Of a stretch of 64,000 nucleotides of DNA, positions 50,187 through 59,216 are shown in pieces. The notes under the pieces were generated by a model, which made no database searches, was not told the DNA's origin, and saw only the letters and a program-made list of their open reading frames with translations. The translations under genes were made by a program, and so were the position numbers. Position 1 is the first letter of the stretch, and each line of letters opens with the position of its first letter. This DNA comes from Phycisphaerae bacterium (GTDB taxonomy: Bacteria; Planctomycetota; Phycisphaerae; UBA1845), in assembly GCA_013360585.1 (NCBI GenBank), contig JABWBH010000013.1, positions 1 to 64,000 of the forward strand, read 5' to 3'.

Positions 50187-50473
50187 AACGAGGCGTTGTA
50201 CCGGCGGGGCGCAACGCAGACAAGCTATCGTGAGGCCGACGATGACGCGCATGACCCGCCTTCATTCCGCGTGGACGACTTTCCTGGGACCGAAATCTTA
50301 CGGGCACGCCTCCCCTTTCCTCGCCGACAACAGGCCGGCCGTCCGTGGCGAGGTCGGGAAGACTTGCACTCTCGGGCGTAAAGCGGGTAAAATAGGGCGG
50401 CTTATCCCGATCGACGGTTGCCGATCGACGGTTGTGGTATTCCTGGATCAATCCTCTGGAAAGGACACGTGAC

Positions 50474-51409
50474 ATGAAGCGTGGGGCGATCGTGATGATG
50501 TTGGGGCTGGGGATGATCGTCAGCGCGGGACGGGTTCACGCGCAGAAGATCGGTGATCCGGCGGCGGAGTTGTCCGTGACGAATTGGGTCAAGGGGGACG
50601 CGTTCGACCTTGCGTCCTGCAAAGGGAAGAACCTCGTTGTGGTCGAGTTCTGGGCGACGTGGTGCGGGCCGTGCATCGCCGCGATGCCGCATCTGACCGA
50701 GCTGCAGAAGAAGTATGAGAAGGACGGCGTGATCGTCGTGGGCGTGACGGCGCCGGATCCGAACAATTCACTCGATCAGGTCGAGCGCTTCGTCAAGGAA
50801 AAAGGCGACACGATCGGCTACCGCATTGCGTTCGACGGCGAGAGCAAGACGTATGCCTCGTACATGAAGGCGTTCGGTAAGGGGGGCATTCCGCAGTCGT
50901 TCCTGATCGACCGTGAGGGGAGGGTGGTGTGGGAGGGTCACCCGACGGAACTGGACAAGGCGCTGGAGGAGCAGGTGCTCATCGCCAGCAAGTATGACCC
51001 GGTGACGTACAAGAAAGTCGTCCAGATCCGCGAGCTGCGCAACAAATACTTCACGCTGGCGGTCAGCGCCGCGAACAAAGGGACGGTGCGGACGCTGGGC
51101 AAGCAGATCATCCTTCAGGGCGTCGCCGTGCCGGAACTGCTGGCGGAGTTTGCGGCGGACATCGTGGCGAAGACGGATTTGAAGGTCCGCGACCTGGATC
51201 AGGCGGAGGAGGCGGCGAAGAAGGCCGTCGAGGCGTCCAAGGGAGGCGATGCGAACATCCTGGCGACGTACGCGCACGTGCTTTATGCGAACAAGAAGCA
51301 GGCGGAGGCGGTCGCCCAGCAGAAAAAGGCGGTCGAGGTCTGCAAGGACGCGGGGCTTAAGGCGCAGTTCGCCCAGCGCCTGGCGGCGTTCGAGAGCGGG
51401 AAGCCTTAG
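50474..51409 (+). CDS. Secreted TlpA-like thioredoxin with C-terminal TPR-like region
   Basis: 311 residues from ATG 50474, with GGAAAGGA upstream. The signal peptide is RGAIVMMLGLGMIVSAGRVH, then AQ. Residues ~30-165 form a thioredoxin/AhpC-TSA fold with the redox site in VVEFWATWCGPCIAAMPHLT, then VIVVGVTAPDPNNSLDQVER and GGIPQSFLIDREGRVVWEGH. The cis-Pro segment and CxxC are intact, so a thiol-disulphide oxidoreductase acting in the periplasm is likely. The C-terminal ~120 residues are helical with TPR-like repeats (YAHVLYANKKQAEAVAQQKK), unusual for TlpA. A good terminator follows. Confidence 0.9.
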   Translation: MKRGAIVMMLGLGMIVSAGRVHAQKIGDPAAELSVTNWVKGDAFDLASCKGKNLVVVEFWATWCGPCIAAMPHLTELQKKYEKDGVIVVGVTAPDPNNSLDQVERFVKEKGDTIGYRIAFDGESKTYASYMKAFGKGGIPQSFLIDREGRVVWEGHPTELDKALEEQVLIASKYDPVTYKKVVQIRELRNKYFTLAVSAANKGTVRTLGKQIILQGVAVPELLAEFAADIVAKTDLKVRDLDQAEEAAKKAVEASKGGDANILATYAHVLYANKKQAEAVAQQKKAVEVCKDAGLKAQFAQRLAAFESGKP

Positions 51410-51441
51410 GAGGCGCGAACGCCACATGACAGGTTAGCCGA

Positions 51442-51469
51442 AACCGGGTCGTCTTGGCCCGGTTTTTTA
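51442..51469 (+). terminator. Rho-independent terminator of the TlpA-like gene
   Basis: AACCGGG and CCCGGTT form a 7-bp stem around a 9-nt loop, followed by TTTTA. It lies ~35 bp after the stop. Confidence 0.85.
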
Positions 51470-51606
51470 TTACGCGGGGGTGGTATGCCGAAGCGGCGTC
51501 GGCCGATGACAGTTTCTGACGGATCGGGAAGGGATCGGCGGCTCGGGTCGGTTATGCTGGACGGGGGCCGGGCGGCGTCGGCCGGAGCAGGTGCAGGAGT
51601 GAGAAC

Positions 51607-52692
51607 ATGATGCGCTGGGTGATTCCTTTGTGCGTGCGAGTGTTCGTGGGGGCGGCGTTGGTCGGCGGGGTGCTTCCGGCGACGGCGCAGCAGACGTGGG
51701 GGCGGTTCGGGGGGTGGCGGGGCGACGGGGAAGACCCGCTTACTGAAGAAGAGCGCCGCGAGCAGATGCGCAAGCGCCTGGAGGAGATGCGGAAGGCGAC
51801 GCCTGAGCAGCGACGGGAGATGGAACTGGACCGCATGCTCGAGTTCACCGTGCGAGCGTACGAGTTGACGGATGAGCAGAAGCCCGTGGTTCGCGCCGAG
51901 ATGAAGAAGATGGCGGATGAGTATCGGGCCAAGGCCGGTCCGGACGCCGACGAGATGGACCGCCTGCGCGACCAGATGAGCGAATTCTGGTTGAAGCGGA
52001 TGTCCGAACCCCGGGCGGAGGGTGAGGAGCCGCAGGTTCCGTGGAACGATCCGGAGTTCCGGCGGATCGGGGAGCGGATGCGCGAGTTGAACGAGAAGCA
52101 TCCGTTTGATTTCCGGGCGAGCATCGAGCGCGTGGAGAAGCTGCTGCCGCCGGAGCAGGTGGACAAGGCCCGGCAGCGCCGCGAGCAGTTCGGCCAGGGC
52201 ATGATGGAGCGGGCCCGCGAGCGGATGGAGGAGATGGCGCAGCAGGTGGCCCGCGAGCCGGAGAACAAGGAGCTTTTCGAGCGTTTTTCGCAGATGCGCG
52301 AGAGGATGGCGGAGTGGAACCGCCGGCGTCAGGAGGGTCAGGGCGGAGAGGATGCGGGTAGGGGAGGCGACGCCCCTCGACCCGAAGCGTCGCCGGTGGT
52401 GCAGGTGCATCCGTGGGATGCCTATCTCGCGGAGTTCACGCGCCGGTACTCGCTCGACGAGGGACAGCGGGCGGCGGCGGCGTCGATTCTGGCGGACGTT
52501 CGTGCTCGTGAGGCGAAGCTCCGGGCCTCTCAGGCGGCAGCGCGGGCGTCGGTGGAGGCGTTGACCGACGCGGAGGCTCGCGCCAAAGCGATCGCGGAAC
52601 TCGACGCCCCGATCGACGTGCTTTTCGCCGAGCTTAAAGCGCGTCTGTCCGCGCTGCTGACGGCGGCGCAGAAGCAGACGGGTGGGCGTTAA
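51607..52692 (+). CDS. Secreted CpxP/Spy-like helical protein
   Basis: 361 residues. The signal peptide (WVIPLCVRVFVGAALVGGVL, then PATAQQ) is clear. The mature protein is highly helical and charged (EERREQMRKRLEEMRKATPE; RRIGERMRELNEKHPFDF), with LTxxQ-like turns (YELTDEQKPVVRAEMKKMAD; RYSLDEGQRAAAASILADVR) that recall Spy/CpxP periplasmic chaperones. Two such units seem separated by a Gly/Arg linker (~248-262, EDAGRGGDAPRPEASP) whose DNA holds a small inverted repeat, as elsewhere in this genome. A periplasmic chaperone role is inferred. ATG 51607 follows AGGAG. Confidence 0.75.
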   Translation: MMRWVIPLCVRVFVGAALVGGVLPATAQQTWGRFGGWRGDGEDPLTEEERREQMRKRLEEMRKATPEQRREMELDRMLEFTVRAYELTDEQKPVVRAEMKKMADEYRAKAGPDADEMDRLRDQMSEFWLKRMSEPRAEGEEPQVPWNDPEFRRIGERMRELNEKHPFDFRASIERVEKLLPPEQVDKARQRREQFGQGMMERARERMEEMAQQVAREPENKELFERFSQMRERMAEWNRRRQEGQGGEDAGRGGDAPRPEASPVVQVHPWDAYLAEFTRRYSLDEGQRAAAASILADVRAREAKLRASQAAARASVEALTDAEARAKAIAELDAPIDVLFAELKARLSALLTAAQKQTGGR

Positions 52693-52904
52693 CGGATTCT
52701 TCCCACGAAGGCGCGCCGGACTTCGTGGATCACCACGGTAAACGAATGTTCACGCCGGGCGCGGGGTCAAGCCTGCTTCTTGGCAGGCGCGAAGCAAAGC
52801 CTGTTTCCTGACGGGCGCGGTTCGGTAGAGGGTGGTCGAGGAGGCTCGGGAATCCGGTGTTCCTGTCGGCGATGCGATGAGGAGTGATATGATCCCTCCT
52901 GCGC

Positions 52905-53840
52905 ATGCACGAGATCACGCTGATCCTGGGTTGTACGGGAGTGGGCAAATCCGAGTTCGGCCTGGCGTTGGCCGAGGCTCTCGGGGCGGAGATCCTCTGC
53001 CTCGACTCGATGCAGATCTACCGCCGGATGAACATCGGCACGGCGAAGCCGACGGTGGAGGAGCAGCGCCGCATTCCGCATCACCTTCTCGATCTGATCG
53101 AGCCGTGGGAGACGTATTCCGTCGCGCGGTTCGTCGATCATGCGGAAGCGGCGATCCGGGACATTGCGGCGCGCGGGCGACGGGTCGTGGCGGTCGGGGG
53201 CACGTCGCTTTACATCAAGGCGCTGACGGAAGGGCTGTTTGAGGGGCCTGGGGCGGACGCGGAGATCCGCGCACGGCTCAAAGAGGAAGCGCGCCGGATC
53301 GGGAAAGAAGCGCTGCACGCGCGGCTGCGCCGCGTGGATCCCGTTGCGGCGGAGCGAATTCATGTCAACGATCTGCGGCGGGTGGTGCGGGCGCTGGAGG
53401 TTCATGAACTGACGGGCGCGCCGATATCGTCGCTTCAGACGCAGTGGGACCGGCAGCGGACGCGGCATGCGTTCCGTTTCATCGGTCTTCGACGGATCCG
53501 GGAAGACCAGAACCGGCGGACGAACGAGCGTGTGCGTCAGATGATCCAGGCCGGACTGGTGGAGGAAGTGCGCGGGCTCCTGTCGCTGCCGCATCCGCTA
53601 AGCCGGACGGCGAGGCGGGCGCTGGGGTACGCGGAGATTCTCGAATACCTCGCGGGTCGGGGGTCGCTCGATGAGGCCGTGGAGAACATCAAGATCAACA
53701 CGCGCCAGTTTGCGAAGTCGCAGCGGACGTGGTTCAAGCGGTTTCGGGGGGTGCAGTGGATCGACCTGGCGCCGGGCGCGGAGGTGGCGGGGGAGGTGGG
53801 GAGGGTGGTCCAGGAAATACGAATTACGAATTGCGAATAA
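52905..53840 (+). CDS. miaA: tRNA dimethylallyltransferase
   Basis: 311 residues. MiaA adds a dimethylallyl group to A37 of tRNAs that read U-starting codons. The P-loop GCTGVGKSEFGLALAEALG (family form G-x-T-x-x-G-K-S), the substrate motif DSMQIYRRMNIGTAKPT, VVAVGGTSLYIKAL and late KINTRQFAKSQRTWFKRF are all present. Start ATG 52905 gives the expected length. The extreme C-terminus (QEIRITNCE) is encoded by the beginning of a tandem repeat that runs on downstream (53818-53912), so the repeat has probably replaced the original end. It is preceded by a gap with short direct repeats near 52760-52800. Confidence 0.95.
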   Translation: MHEITLILGCTGVGKSEFGLALAEALGAEILCLDSMQIYRRMNIGTAKPTVEEQRRIPHHLLDLIEPWETYSVARFVDHAEAAIRDIAARGRRVVAVGGTSLYIKALTEGLFEGPGADAEIRARLKEEARRIGKEALHARLRRVDPVAAERIHVNDLRRVVRALEVHELTGAPISSLQTQWDRQRTRHAFRFIGLRRIREDQNRRTNERVRQMIQAGLVEEVRGLLSLPHPLSRTARRALGYAEILEYLAGRGSLDEAVENIKINTRQFAKSQRTWFKRFRGVQWIDLAPGAEVAGEVGRVVQEIRITNCE

Positions 53841-53912
53841 CGAATGATGCATGCAGAATGCAGAATGAAGCATGCGGAATGAAGAATGCGGAATGAAGCA
53901 TCCGGAATACGG
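53818..53912. repeat. Degenerate GAAT-type tandem repeat overlapping the end of miaA
   Basis: A ladder of units of about 7-9 bp (CGAATTACGAATTGCGAATA, then GCAGAATGCAGAATGAAGCA and CGGAATGAAGAATGCGGAAT) that is AT-rich relative to the genome. The miaA stop (53838-53840) lies inside it. It probably grew by slippage. Confidence 0.75.
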
Positions 53913-54297
53913 GATGTCGAGAATCGGGCCGGTGAAACGGGGTGGACGCCTTGAGGCGTGATGGACGATAACAGAGGGCGAAGTCCGTGAAACACGACAA
54001 TCCTGAAACCGGTTTCTCGCCCTTCTTCGGGGAGCGGATGCGGGGCGGAGCGCCCCGATCCTCCCGACGAGCGTCTTGGCTTGAAGCGGCTTCCAGCGGG
54101 GGGCGTTGCAGGCGCTTTGCACCTGAATCAGAGGGCGGGGTTCTGTGCGGCGCGTGCGGACCGGAGGTCCGCGATCCGTATTCGTGGGACGAACTTACGA
54201 CGGCGGACGCGGATCTGGAGGCTGACAAGGGCGGCGCGACGAAATTCAGGCAAAGATTCGGCGGTCATGGGTTCCGCGGCGCGGGGGCCAGCCGCGC
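53841..54297. other. 457-bp intergenic region with repeats before the ABC exporter operon
   Basis: It contains the rest of the GAAT ladder, a palindrome CGGGGCG/CGCCCCG around GAG (54041-54057) and copy 2 of the 23-bp palindrome (54156-54178). No gene or clear promoter was recognised. Confidence 0.65.
54156..54178. repeat. 23-bp palindromic repeat, copy 2
   Basis: Exactly identical to 14270-14292 between pstS and pstC, in the same orientation relative to the plus strand. Here it lies 120 bp upstream of the ABC ATPase gene. Confidence 0.85.
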
Positions 54298-55275
54298 ATG
54301 ACGATGCTGCACACGACCGAGTTGACGAACTGGGCCGTCGACCTGATCGACGTTCATAAGACCTACCGCCGCAAGGTGAAGGCGCTGCGAGGCGTGCATG
54401 TGCAGGTCGGGCGCGGCGAGGTGTTCGGGCTGCTCGGTCCCAACGGCGCGGGGAAGAGCACGCTGGTCAAGATCATGATGACGGTGGTGCATCCGGACCG
54501 GGCGCTGGGGACGGTGCTGGGGCGTCCGATCGGACATCGAGGCAAGCTCGGACGGATCGGATACCTGCCTGAGAACCATCGTTACCCCGGATATCTTCGG
54601 GGCGAGCAACTCCTGGATTTTTACGGGGCGTTGTCGAAGGTTCCGCGTGTCCAGCGGCGGAAGAACGCGGCGTACTGGCTGGAGCGCGTGGGGATGAAGG
54701 ACTGGGCGGGCACGCGCATCCGGGAATACTCGAAGGGGATGATGCAGCGTCTCGGGCTTGCGCAGGCGCTGATGAACGATCCGGAGCTGCTGGTGCTCGA
54801 CGAACCGACCGACGGCGTGGACCCGGTGGGACGGCGGGACATCCGGTTGTTGCTGACGGAGCTGAAGGGACAGGGCAAAACGATCCTGCTGAACTCGCAC
54901 CTGCTCAGCGAGATCGAGCTGGTGTGCGACCGGGTGGCGATCATGAAGGAGGGGCTGGTCGCGCGGCAGGGACCGTTGCGCGACCTCACTGAGCGCGTGC
55001 TGGGCTACCGCGTGCGCCTCGGCGGGGAGCGAGCGGCGAACGCGGCGCGGATCGGGTCCATGTCGGAAAAGCTCGCGGCGATGGGAGCGCGGATCGAAGA
55101 CCACGTCGTGCAACTGGCAAGCCAGGAGATCGGGCGGGTTAACGAGCTGATCGACCTGCTGCGGGCGGGCGGCTTGCTGATCGAATCCGTGGAGCCTCGC
55201 CGCTTGAGCCTCGAGGAGGTGTTCGTCGAGGTGCTGGGCGCGGGGTCGCACGTGGGGGCGGCACGGCCGACGTAG
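54298..55275 (+). CDS. ABC transporter ATP-binding protein
   Basis: 325 residues. The ATPase domain spans ~14-240: Walker A in GLLGPNGAGKSTLVKIMMTV, the Q-loop around RIGYLPENHRYPGYLRGEQL, the signature REYSKGMMQRLGLAQALMND (an S-x-G-x variant), Walker B in LLVLDEPTDGVDPVGRRDIR and the H-loop in LLNSHLLSEIELVCDRVAIM. The C-terminal ~80 residues are an extra alpha/beta domain common in ABC-2 exporter ATPases. The next gene, 102 bp on, encodes an ABC-2-type permease, so the two form an exporter of unknown cargo, possibly linked to the envelope-glycan genes. Confidence 0.94.
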   Translation: MTMLHTTELTNWAVDLIDVHKTYRRKVKALRGVHVQVGRGEVFGLLGPNGAGKSTLVKIMMTVVHPDRALGTVLGRPIGHRGKLGRIGYLPENHRYPGYLRGEQLLDFYGALSKVPRVQRRKNAAYWLERVGMKDWAGTRIREYSKGMMQRLGLAQALMNDPELLVLDEPTDGVDPVGRRDIRLLLTELKGQGKTILLNSHLLSEIELVCDRVAIMKEGLVARQGPLRDLTERVLGYRVRLGGERAANAARIGSMSEKLAAMGARIEDHVVQLASQEIGRVNELIDLLRAGGLLIESVEPRRLSLEEVFVEVLGAGSHVGAARPT

Positions 55276-55377
55276 ACGCGGTTGCATTCGTTACACGCGG
55301 GGCGGGGAAAGAACGCTTTTTACGGGCGCGGGGCTTGGTATTAAGACCGGATCTCGAGGGTTTTCCGGGAGGGGCGG

Positions 55378-56331
55378 ATGCAGTTCGGGGCACTACTGAT
55401 CGACGGCTTCCGCGAGGCGCTGGACCGGAAGATTTTCTGGGTGCTGATCGGTATCGCGGTGGTGGTGGCTGCGGCGATGTTCTGCGTGGAATTCCGCTCG
55501 GATCAGGTGATCTTCCTTTTCGGATTGCACACGACGCCGAACACGAACTGGGATCCGGCCACCGAGGCCGGCCGCAAGGGGATCGTGGACATCGGCGTGA
55601 GCGTGATGGATCTGATCCTCGGGTGGGTCGGGACGACGCTGATGGTGATCGCGGCGGCCGGGGCGTTTCCGGCGATGATGGAGAAGGGGGCGATCGAGGT
55701 CGTGCTGGGCAAGCCGATCGGACGGGCGCGCCTTTTCTTCTACAAATACCTGGCGAGCATGACGCTGGTGGCGCTGGTGAGCGTGGTATTCGTCGGGCTG
55801 ACCTTCGTGGTGATGGGGGTGCGGTGGAAGGTCTGGATGTGGCCTTACCTGCTGAGCGTCCCGCTGTCGCTGCTGATGTTCAGCTACATCTACTGCGTGA
55901 CGGTGCTGGTGGCGGTGAAGACGAAGAGCGCGCTGGCGTCGGTGCTGCTGAGCCTGGTGGCGTGGTTTGTGTTCTGGATCTTCGGATACCTCGGGGCGCA
56001 GTTCAGCGCGAATCCGTCGCTTGAGCGGTTCGAGAAGTGGCGTGCGCCGATCGTTGCGGCGAGCTGGGTTCCCCCGAAGACGCTGCACGTGACGTATTTC
56101 GCCCAGCGATGGTGCGGCGGGTCGAAGGCCGAGGACGTGCTGAAGATGGCCGACATGCCGGAATTCAAGAGCGCCGACATGGGCGACGCGGGGAACATGG
56201 TGCGCGACACGCTGCTGGTCGAGGCCCACCTGATGCGCACGGACCCGGTTTCCTCGATCGCGTCGTCGTTGATCTTCGAGGCGGCGGTCCTGCTCCTGGC
56301 GGCGTGGAGCTTCCGCCGGCAGGATTTCTGA
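55378..56331 (+). CDS. ABC-2-type transporter permease
   Basis: 317 residues, ATG 55378 after GGGAGGGG. Six predicted membrane helices are in the ABC-2 pattern: RKIFWVLIGIAVVVAAAMFC, LGWVGTTLMVIAAAGAFPAM, ASMTLVALVSVVFVGLTFVV, YLLSVPLSLLMFSYIYCVTV, SLVAWFVFWIFGYLGA and SSLIFEAAVLLLAAWSFRRQ. The segment GAFPAMMEKGAIEVVLGKPI, a cytoplasmic loop before helix 3, contacts the ATPase in this family. Together with the preceding ATPase gene it forms one transporter. The cargo cannot be inferred; large periplasmic loops suggest an unusual substrate. Confidence 0.88.
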   Translation: MQFGALLIDGFREALDRKIFWVLIGIAVVVAAAMFCVEFRSDQVIFLFGLHTTPNTNWDPATEAGRKGIVDIGVSVMDLILGWVGTTLMVIAAAGAFPAMMEKGAIEVVLGKPIGRARLFFYKYLASMTLVALVSVVFVGLTFVVMGVRWKVWMWPYLLSVPLSLLMFSYIYCVTVLVAVKTKSALASVLLSLVAWFVFWIFGYLGAQFSANPSLERFEKWRAPIVAASWVPPKTLHVTYFAQRWCGGSKAEDVLKMADMPEFKSADMGDAGNMVRDTLLVEAHLMRTDPVSSIASSLIFEAAVLLLAAWSFRRQDF

Positions 56332-56385
56332 CGGGCGCGATCGTTGGAGCAAGGCAGCCTCGTCGAAAGCGGGTCGGACCACGAC

Positions 56386-57789
56386 ATGAGCATGCAGATC
56401 GAGTTCCTTGGCGCTGCGCGGCAGGTGACGGGTTCGCGGTACGTGGTCCACGCGGGCGGATTGCGCCTGATGATCGACTGCGGTCTGTTTCAGGAGCGGG
56501 CGTACGTCGAGCGGAACTGGGCTTGTTGTCCGGTTCCGGCGGGGGGACTGGACGCGGTGCTGCTGACGCACGCGCACCTGGATCACACCGGGCTGCTTCC
56601 GCGGTTGATGCAGGAGGGGTACGCCGGTCCGATCCACGCGACGCCGCCGTCAATCGACCTGACGCGGATCATTCTCGAGGACGCGGCGGAGATTCAGGAG
56701 GAGGACGCGGCGTACAAGCGGAAGCGTCACGAGCGCGAGGGGCGCCGCGGGCGGTTCCCGGAGACGCCGTTGTACACGCGCGCGGACGCCCGGGCGGTGC
56801 TGCCGCTGCTGAAACCCGTCGGATACGGTCAGCGCCTCGTGCTGAACGACTCGGTGACCGCGACGTGGCACGACGCCGGGCATATCCTCGGATCGGCGAT
56901 GATCGAAGTGGGTGTGCGGGAGGGGGCGCGCGAGCGGGTGGTCGTCTTCTCGGGGGATCTGGGCCAGCCGGACCGCGTGCTGCTGAAGGATCCGACGTTC
57001 CTGAGGCGGGCGGACGCGCTGGTGATGGAGTCCACCTACGGCGACCGGGATCATCGGCACGACGGAGACGTCCGGGCCCGCCTCGCCGAGCTGATCCGCG
57101 AGACGACGTCCGGCGGCGGGAACCTGCTGATCCCGACGTTCGCGGTCGAGCGGGCGCAGGAGCTGGCATATCACCTGGCGCGGCTCGCGCGTGAGAAGGC
57201 GATCCCGGACGTTCCGGTGTATCTGGACAGTCCGATGGCGGCGGAGGTGCTCGACGTTTTCCGCAGACACCGGACGTTTCTCGATGCCGAGGCGCTGCGT
57301 CTGCTTCACGAGGGCGAGCCGCTCTTTGATTTTCCGGGATTCAGGATCGTGACCACGCAGAAGGACTCCAAGGAGATCAACCGCGTCCGAGGGTGCGTCA
57401 TTCTCGCGGGGTCCGGCATGTGCACCGCGGGACGGATCAAGCATCACCTCGCGCGGAACATCGGCGATCCCTTGTGTACGATCTGCTTCACCGGATACCA
57501 GGCCGAGGGGACGCTCGGACGAGAGATTCTCGACGGGAACTCTCCGGTGCGCATTCACGGGGAGCTTTTTGAGGTCCGGGCGCGGGTGACGCAGGTCTCC
57601 GGGCTTTCGGCGCACGCGGACCGGAAGGGGCTGCTGACGTGGTCCGGAAAGTATGCGCCGCCGCCGCGGAAGGTTTTTCTGACGCACGGCGAGCTCTCTG
57701 CGGCGCGCAGCCTGGCAGAGGAGCTGCGCCGGGCGGGCGTGGGAGAGGTCGTCATCCCCGAATACGGCTCGCGGCACGCGGCGTATTGA
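56386..57789 (+). CDS. MBL-fold beta-CASP ribonuclease-like protein
   Basis: 467 residues from ATG 56386 (MSMQIEFLGAARQVTGSRYV). The metallo-beta-lactamase motif is LLTHAHLDHTGLLPRLMQ, followed by HDAGHILGSAMIEVG and FSGDLGQPDRVLLKDPTFLR. The beta-CASP insert is NLLIPTFAVERAQELAYHLA and VYLDSPMAAEVLDVFRRHRT, with the late motifs VILAGSGMCTAGRIKHHLAR and SGLSAHADRKGLLTWSGKYA, then HGE. These are the residues of CPSF73/RNase J-like zinc ribonucleases, of the KH-less bacterial YSH1-type group. It probably processes or degrades RNA. It follows the ABC exporter genes by ~50 bp but is not obviously functionally linked. Confidence 0.92.
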   Translation: MSMQIEFLGAARQVTGSRYVVHAGGLRLMIDCGLFQERAYVERNWACCPVPAGGLDAVLLTHAHLDHTGLLPRLMQEGYAGPIHATPPSIDLTRIILEDAAEIQEEDAAYKRKRHEREGRRGRFPETPLYTRADARAVLPLLKPVGYGQRLVLNDSVTATWHDAGHILGSAMIEVGVREGARERVVVFSGDLGQPDRVLLKDPTFLRRADALVMESTYGDRDHRHDGDVRARLAELIRETTSGGGNLLIPTFAVERAQELAYHLARLAREKAIPDVPVYLDSPMAAEVLDVFRRHRTFLDAEALRLLHEGEPLFDFPGFRIVTTQKDSKEINRVRGCVILAGSGMCTAGRIKHHLARNIGDPLCTICFTGYQAEGTLGREILDGNSPVRIHGELFEVRARVTQVSGLSAHADRKGLLTWSGKYAPPPRKVFLTHGELSAARSLAEELRRAGVGEVVIPEYGSRHAAY

Positions 57790-57928
57790 ACTGTGGCGCG
57801 GGCGCGACGGGCGAGAGGTGCGCGACGGGCCTGTTTACGAAGGCTGTCGGTCTGTGCGGTCGCCGTCGTGTCGGCGGTAAACGCGGGATTTCAGCGCGAC
57901 GGAGTCTGCGTGTCCGGAGAAGTCGGCG

Positions 57929-58540
57929 GTGATCCGCGGGTTGCTGGCGGGATTGATCCGGTGGTATCCGCGGGGCCTGTCGCCGCTGAAGGGGTTCGCC
58001 TGCGCCTACCGGATCCGGACCGGCGAACCGTCCTGCTCGACGGTGATCCGGGAGGGCGTCCTGCGCGAAGGTCCGTGGCGCGCTGCAAGCCTTGCGCGGG
58101 CTCAGTTCGCGCGATGCCGCGAGGCGTACCTGAGCCTTCAGATGTCGGATTTCCGCCCGCCCGCGCAGGGAACCGTTGCGACGAAGAAGCGGCGGCGTCG
58201 AGCGAAGCCGGCGTCCTGCCGAAGCAGGAGTCCCGCTGCGACGGGTGGGATCTCTGCGAGTGCGCATCGTTTCCGGTTGATTATCCGTGTGACGGGGTCG
58301 CCAACGTCGCCTGTGACACCGGTCTTGCGGAAGTGGCGTGTTGCGCCTCTCCGTGAGGGCGTCAGCGAGCGGAGGGCGCGCCGGGGTGGGGGCGGTCGGA
58401 GCGAAGCGCTTCCAGATATCGCCCGTGCCGGCCGATCTCGAAGGAGCGGAGGAGGAACTTGCAGAGGTACTCGACGTTGGGGTCGGCGCCGTTCTGCGCC
58501 AACATGCTCTCGACGCGGTCGCGGATCGCCACGCCGCTGA
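57929..58540 (+). CDS. yidD: YidD-like membrane protein insertion efficiency factor, with long 3' overlap into lpxA
   Basis: 203 residues from GTG 57929, preceded by GGAGA. The first ~75 residues are YidD-like: RGLLAGLIRWYPRGLSPLKG, then FACAYRIRTGEPSCSTVIRE and GPWRAASLARAQFARCREAY, with the family's Cys-Ser in PSCS. YidD helps YidC insert inner-membrane proteins. YidD proteins are usually ~70-100 residues, whereas this frame continues for ~125 more low-complexity, Arg-rich residues and ends at 58540, overlapping the 3' end of the convergent lpxA by 179 bp. The functional part is probably only the first ~80 residues. The family call is firm, the true end less so. Confidence 0.75.
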   Translation: MIRGLLAGLIRWYPRGLSPLKGFACAYRIRTGEPSCSTVIREGVLREGPWRAASLARAQFARCREAYLSLQMSDFRPPAQGTVATKKRRRRAKPASCRSRSPAATGGISASAHRFRLIIRVTGSPTSPVTPVLRKWRVAPLREGVSERRARRGGGGRSEALPDIARAGRSRRSGGGTCRGTRRWGRRRSAPTCSRRGRGSPRR

Positions 58541-59216
58541 GACGGGCGCGACGTGAGTAAAGCTGCATGAACGCTTTCCGCAGGTTCGCGATGGCCTCGG
58601 GACTGAACCCGGCGCGCTGCAACCCGACGCCGTTGACCATCCTGATTTCAGGTCGCGTTCCGCGGGCGGCGACGACAATCATGAAAGGGGGCACATCGGA
58701 GACGACGCGCGTCATGCCGCCGATGAAGGCGTGCTTGCCGACGGTGACGAAGTGATGCAGGGCGGACATTCCGCCCATGTTGACGTGGTCTTCGAGGCAG
58801 ACGTGCCCGGCGAGCTGAGTGTAGTTGGCGATGATGCAGCGGCTTCCGACGCGGCAGTCGTGCGCGATATGCACACCGATCAGGAAGAGGTTGTGATCGC
58901 CGATCGTGGTGACGCCGCCGCCGGCCTCGGTTCCGGGGTGGACGGTGACCATCTCGCGGAAGATATTGTCGTGCCCGATGTCGAGGCGGGTGGGGGCGCC
59001 GCGGTACTTGCGGTCCTGCGGAGGCGTGCCGATGACGGCGCCGGTGTACACCTGGCAGCGAGGGCCCAGGACGGTATGCCCCTCGATCGTGGCGTGATGA
59101 TGAATGCGGCATCCGTCGCCGAGGCGCACGTCCGGTCCGATGACGGCGTAGGCGCCGACGTGGACGTCCGCTCCGAGCTGGGCCTTCGAGTCGACGATCG
59201 CCGTCGGATGTATCAT
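58362..59216 (-). CDS. lpxA: UDP-N-acetylglucosamine acyltransferase
   Basis: 284 residues from ATG 59216, whose ATGA overlaps the lpxC-fabZ stop. It performs the first step of lipid A synthesis, 3-O-acylation of UDP-GlcNAc. A left-handed beta helix is visible as hexapeptide repeats (IVDSKAQLGADVHVGAYAVI, then IGDHNLFLIGVHIAHDCRVG). The catalytic histidine lies in MSALHHFVTVGKHAFIGGMT. The C-terminal helical region (GLQRAGFSPEAIANLRKAFM) matches LpxA. Last gene of the bamA-skp-lpxD-lpxC/fabZ-lpxA operon. Confidence 0.96.
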   Translation of the reverse strand: MIHPTAIVDSKAQLGADVHVGAYAVIGPDVRLGDGCRIHHHATIEGHTVLGPRCQVYTGAVIGTPPQDRKYRGAPTRLDIGHDNIFREMVTVHPGTEAGGGVTTIGDHNLFLIGVHIAHDCRVGSRCIIANYTQLAGHVCLEDHVNMGGMSALHHFVTVGKHAFIGGMTRVVSDVPPFMIVVAARGTRPEIRMVNGVGLQRAGFSPEAIANLRKAFMQLYSRRARLSGVAIRDRVESMLAQNGADPNVEYLCKFLLRSFEIGRHGRYLEALRSDRPHPGAPSAR

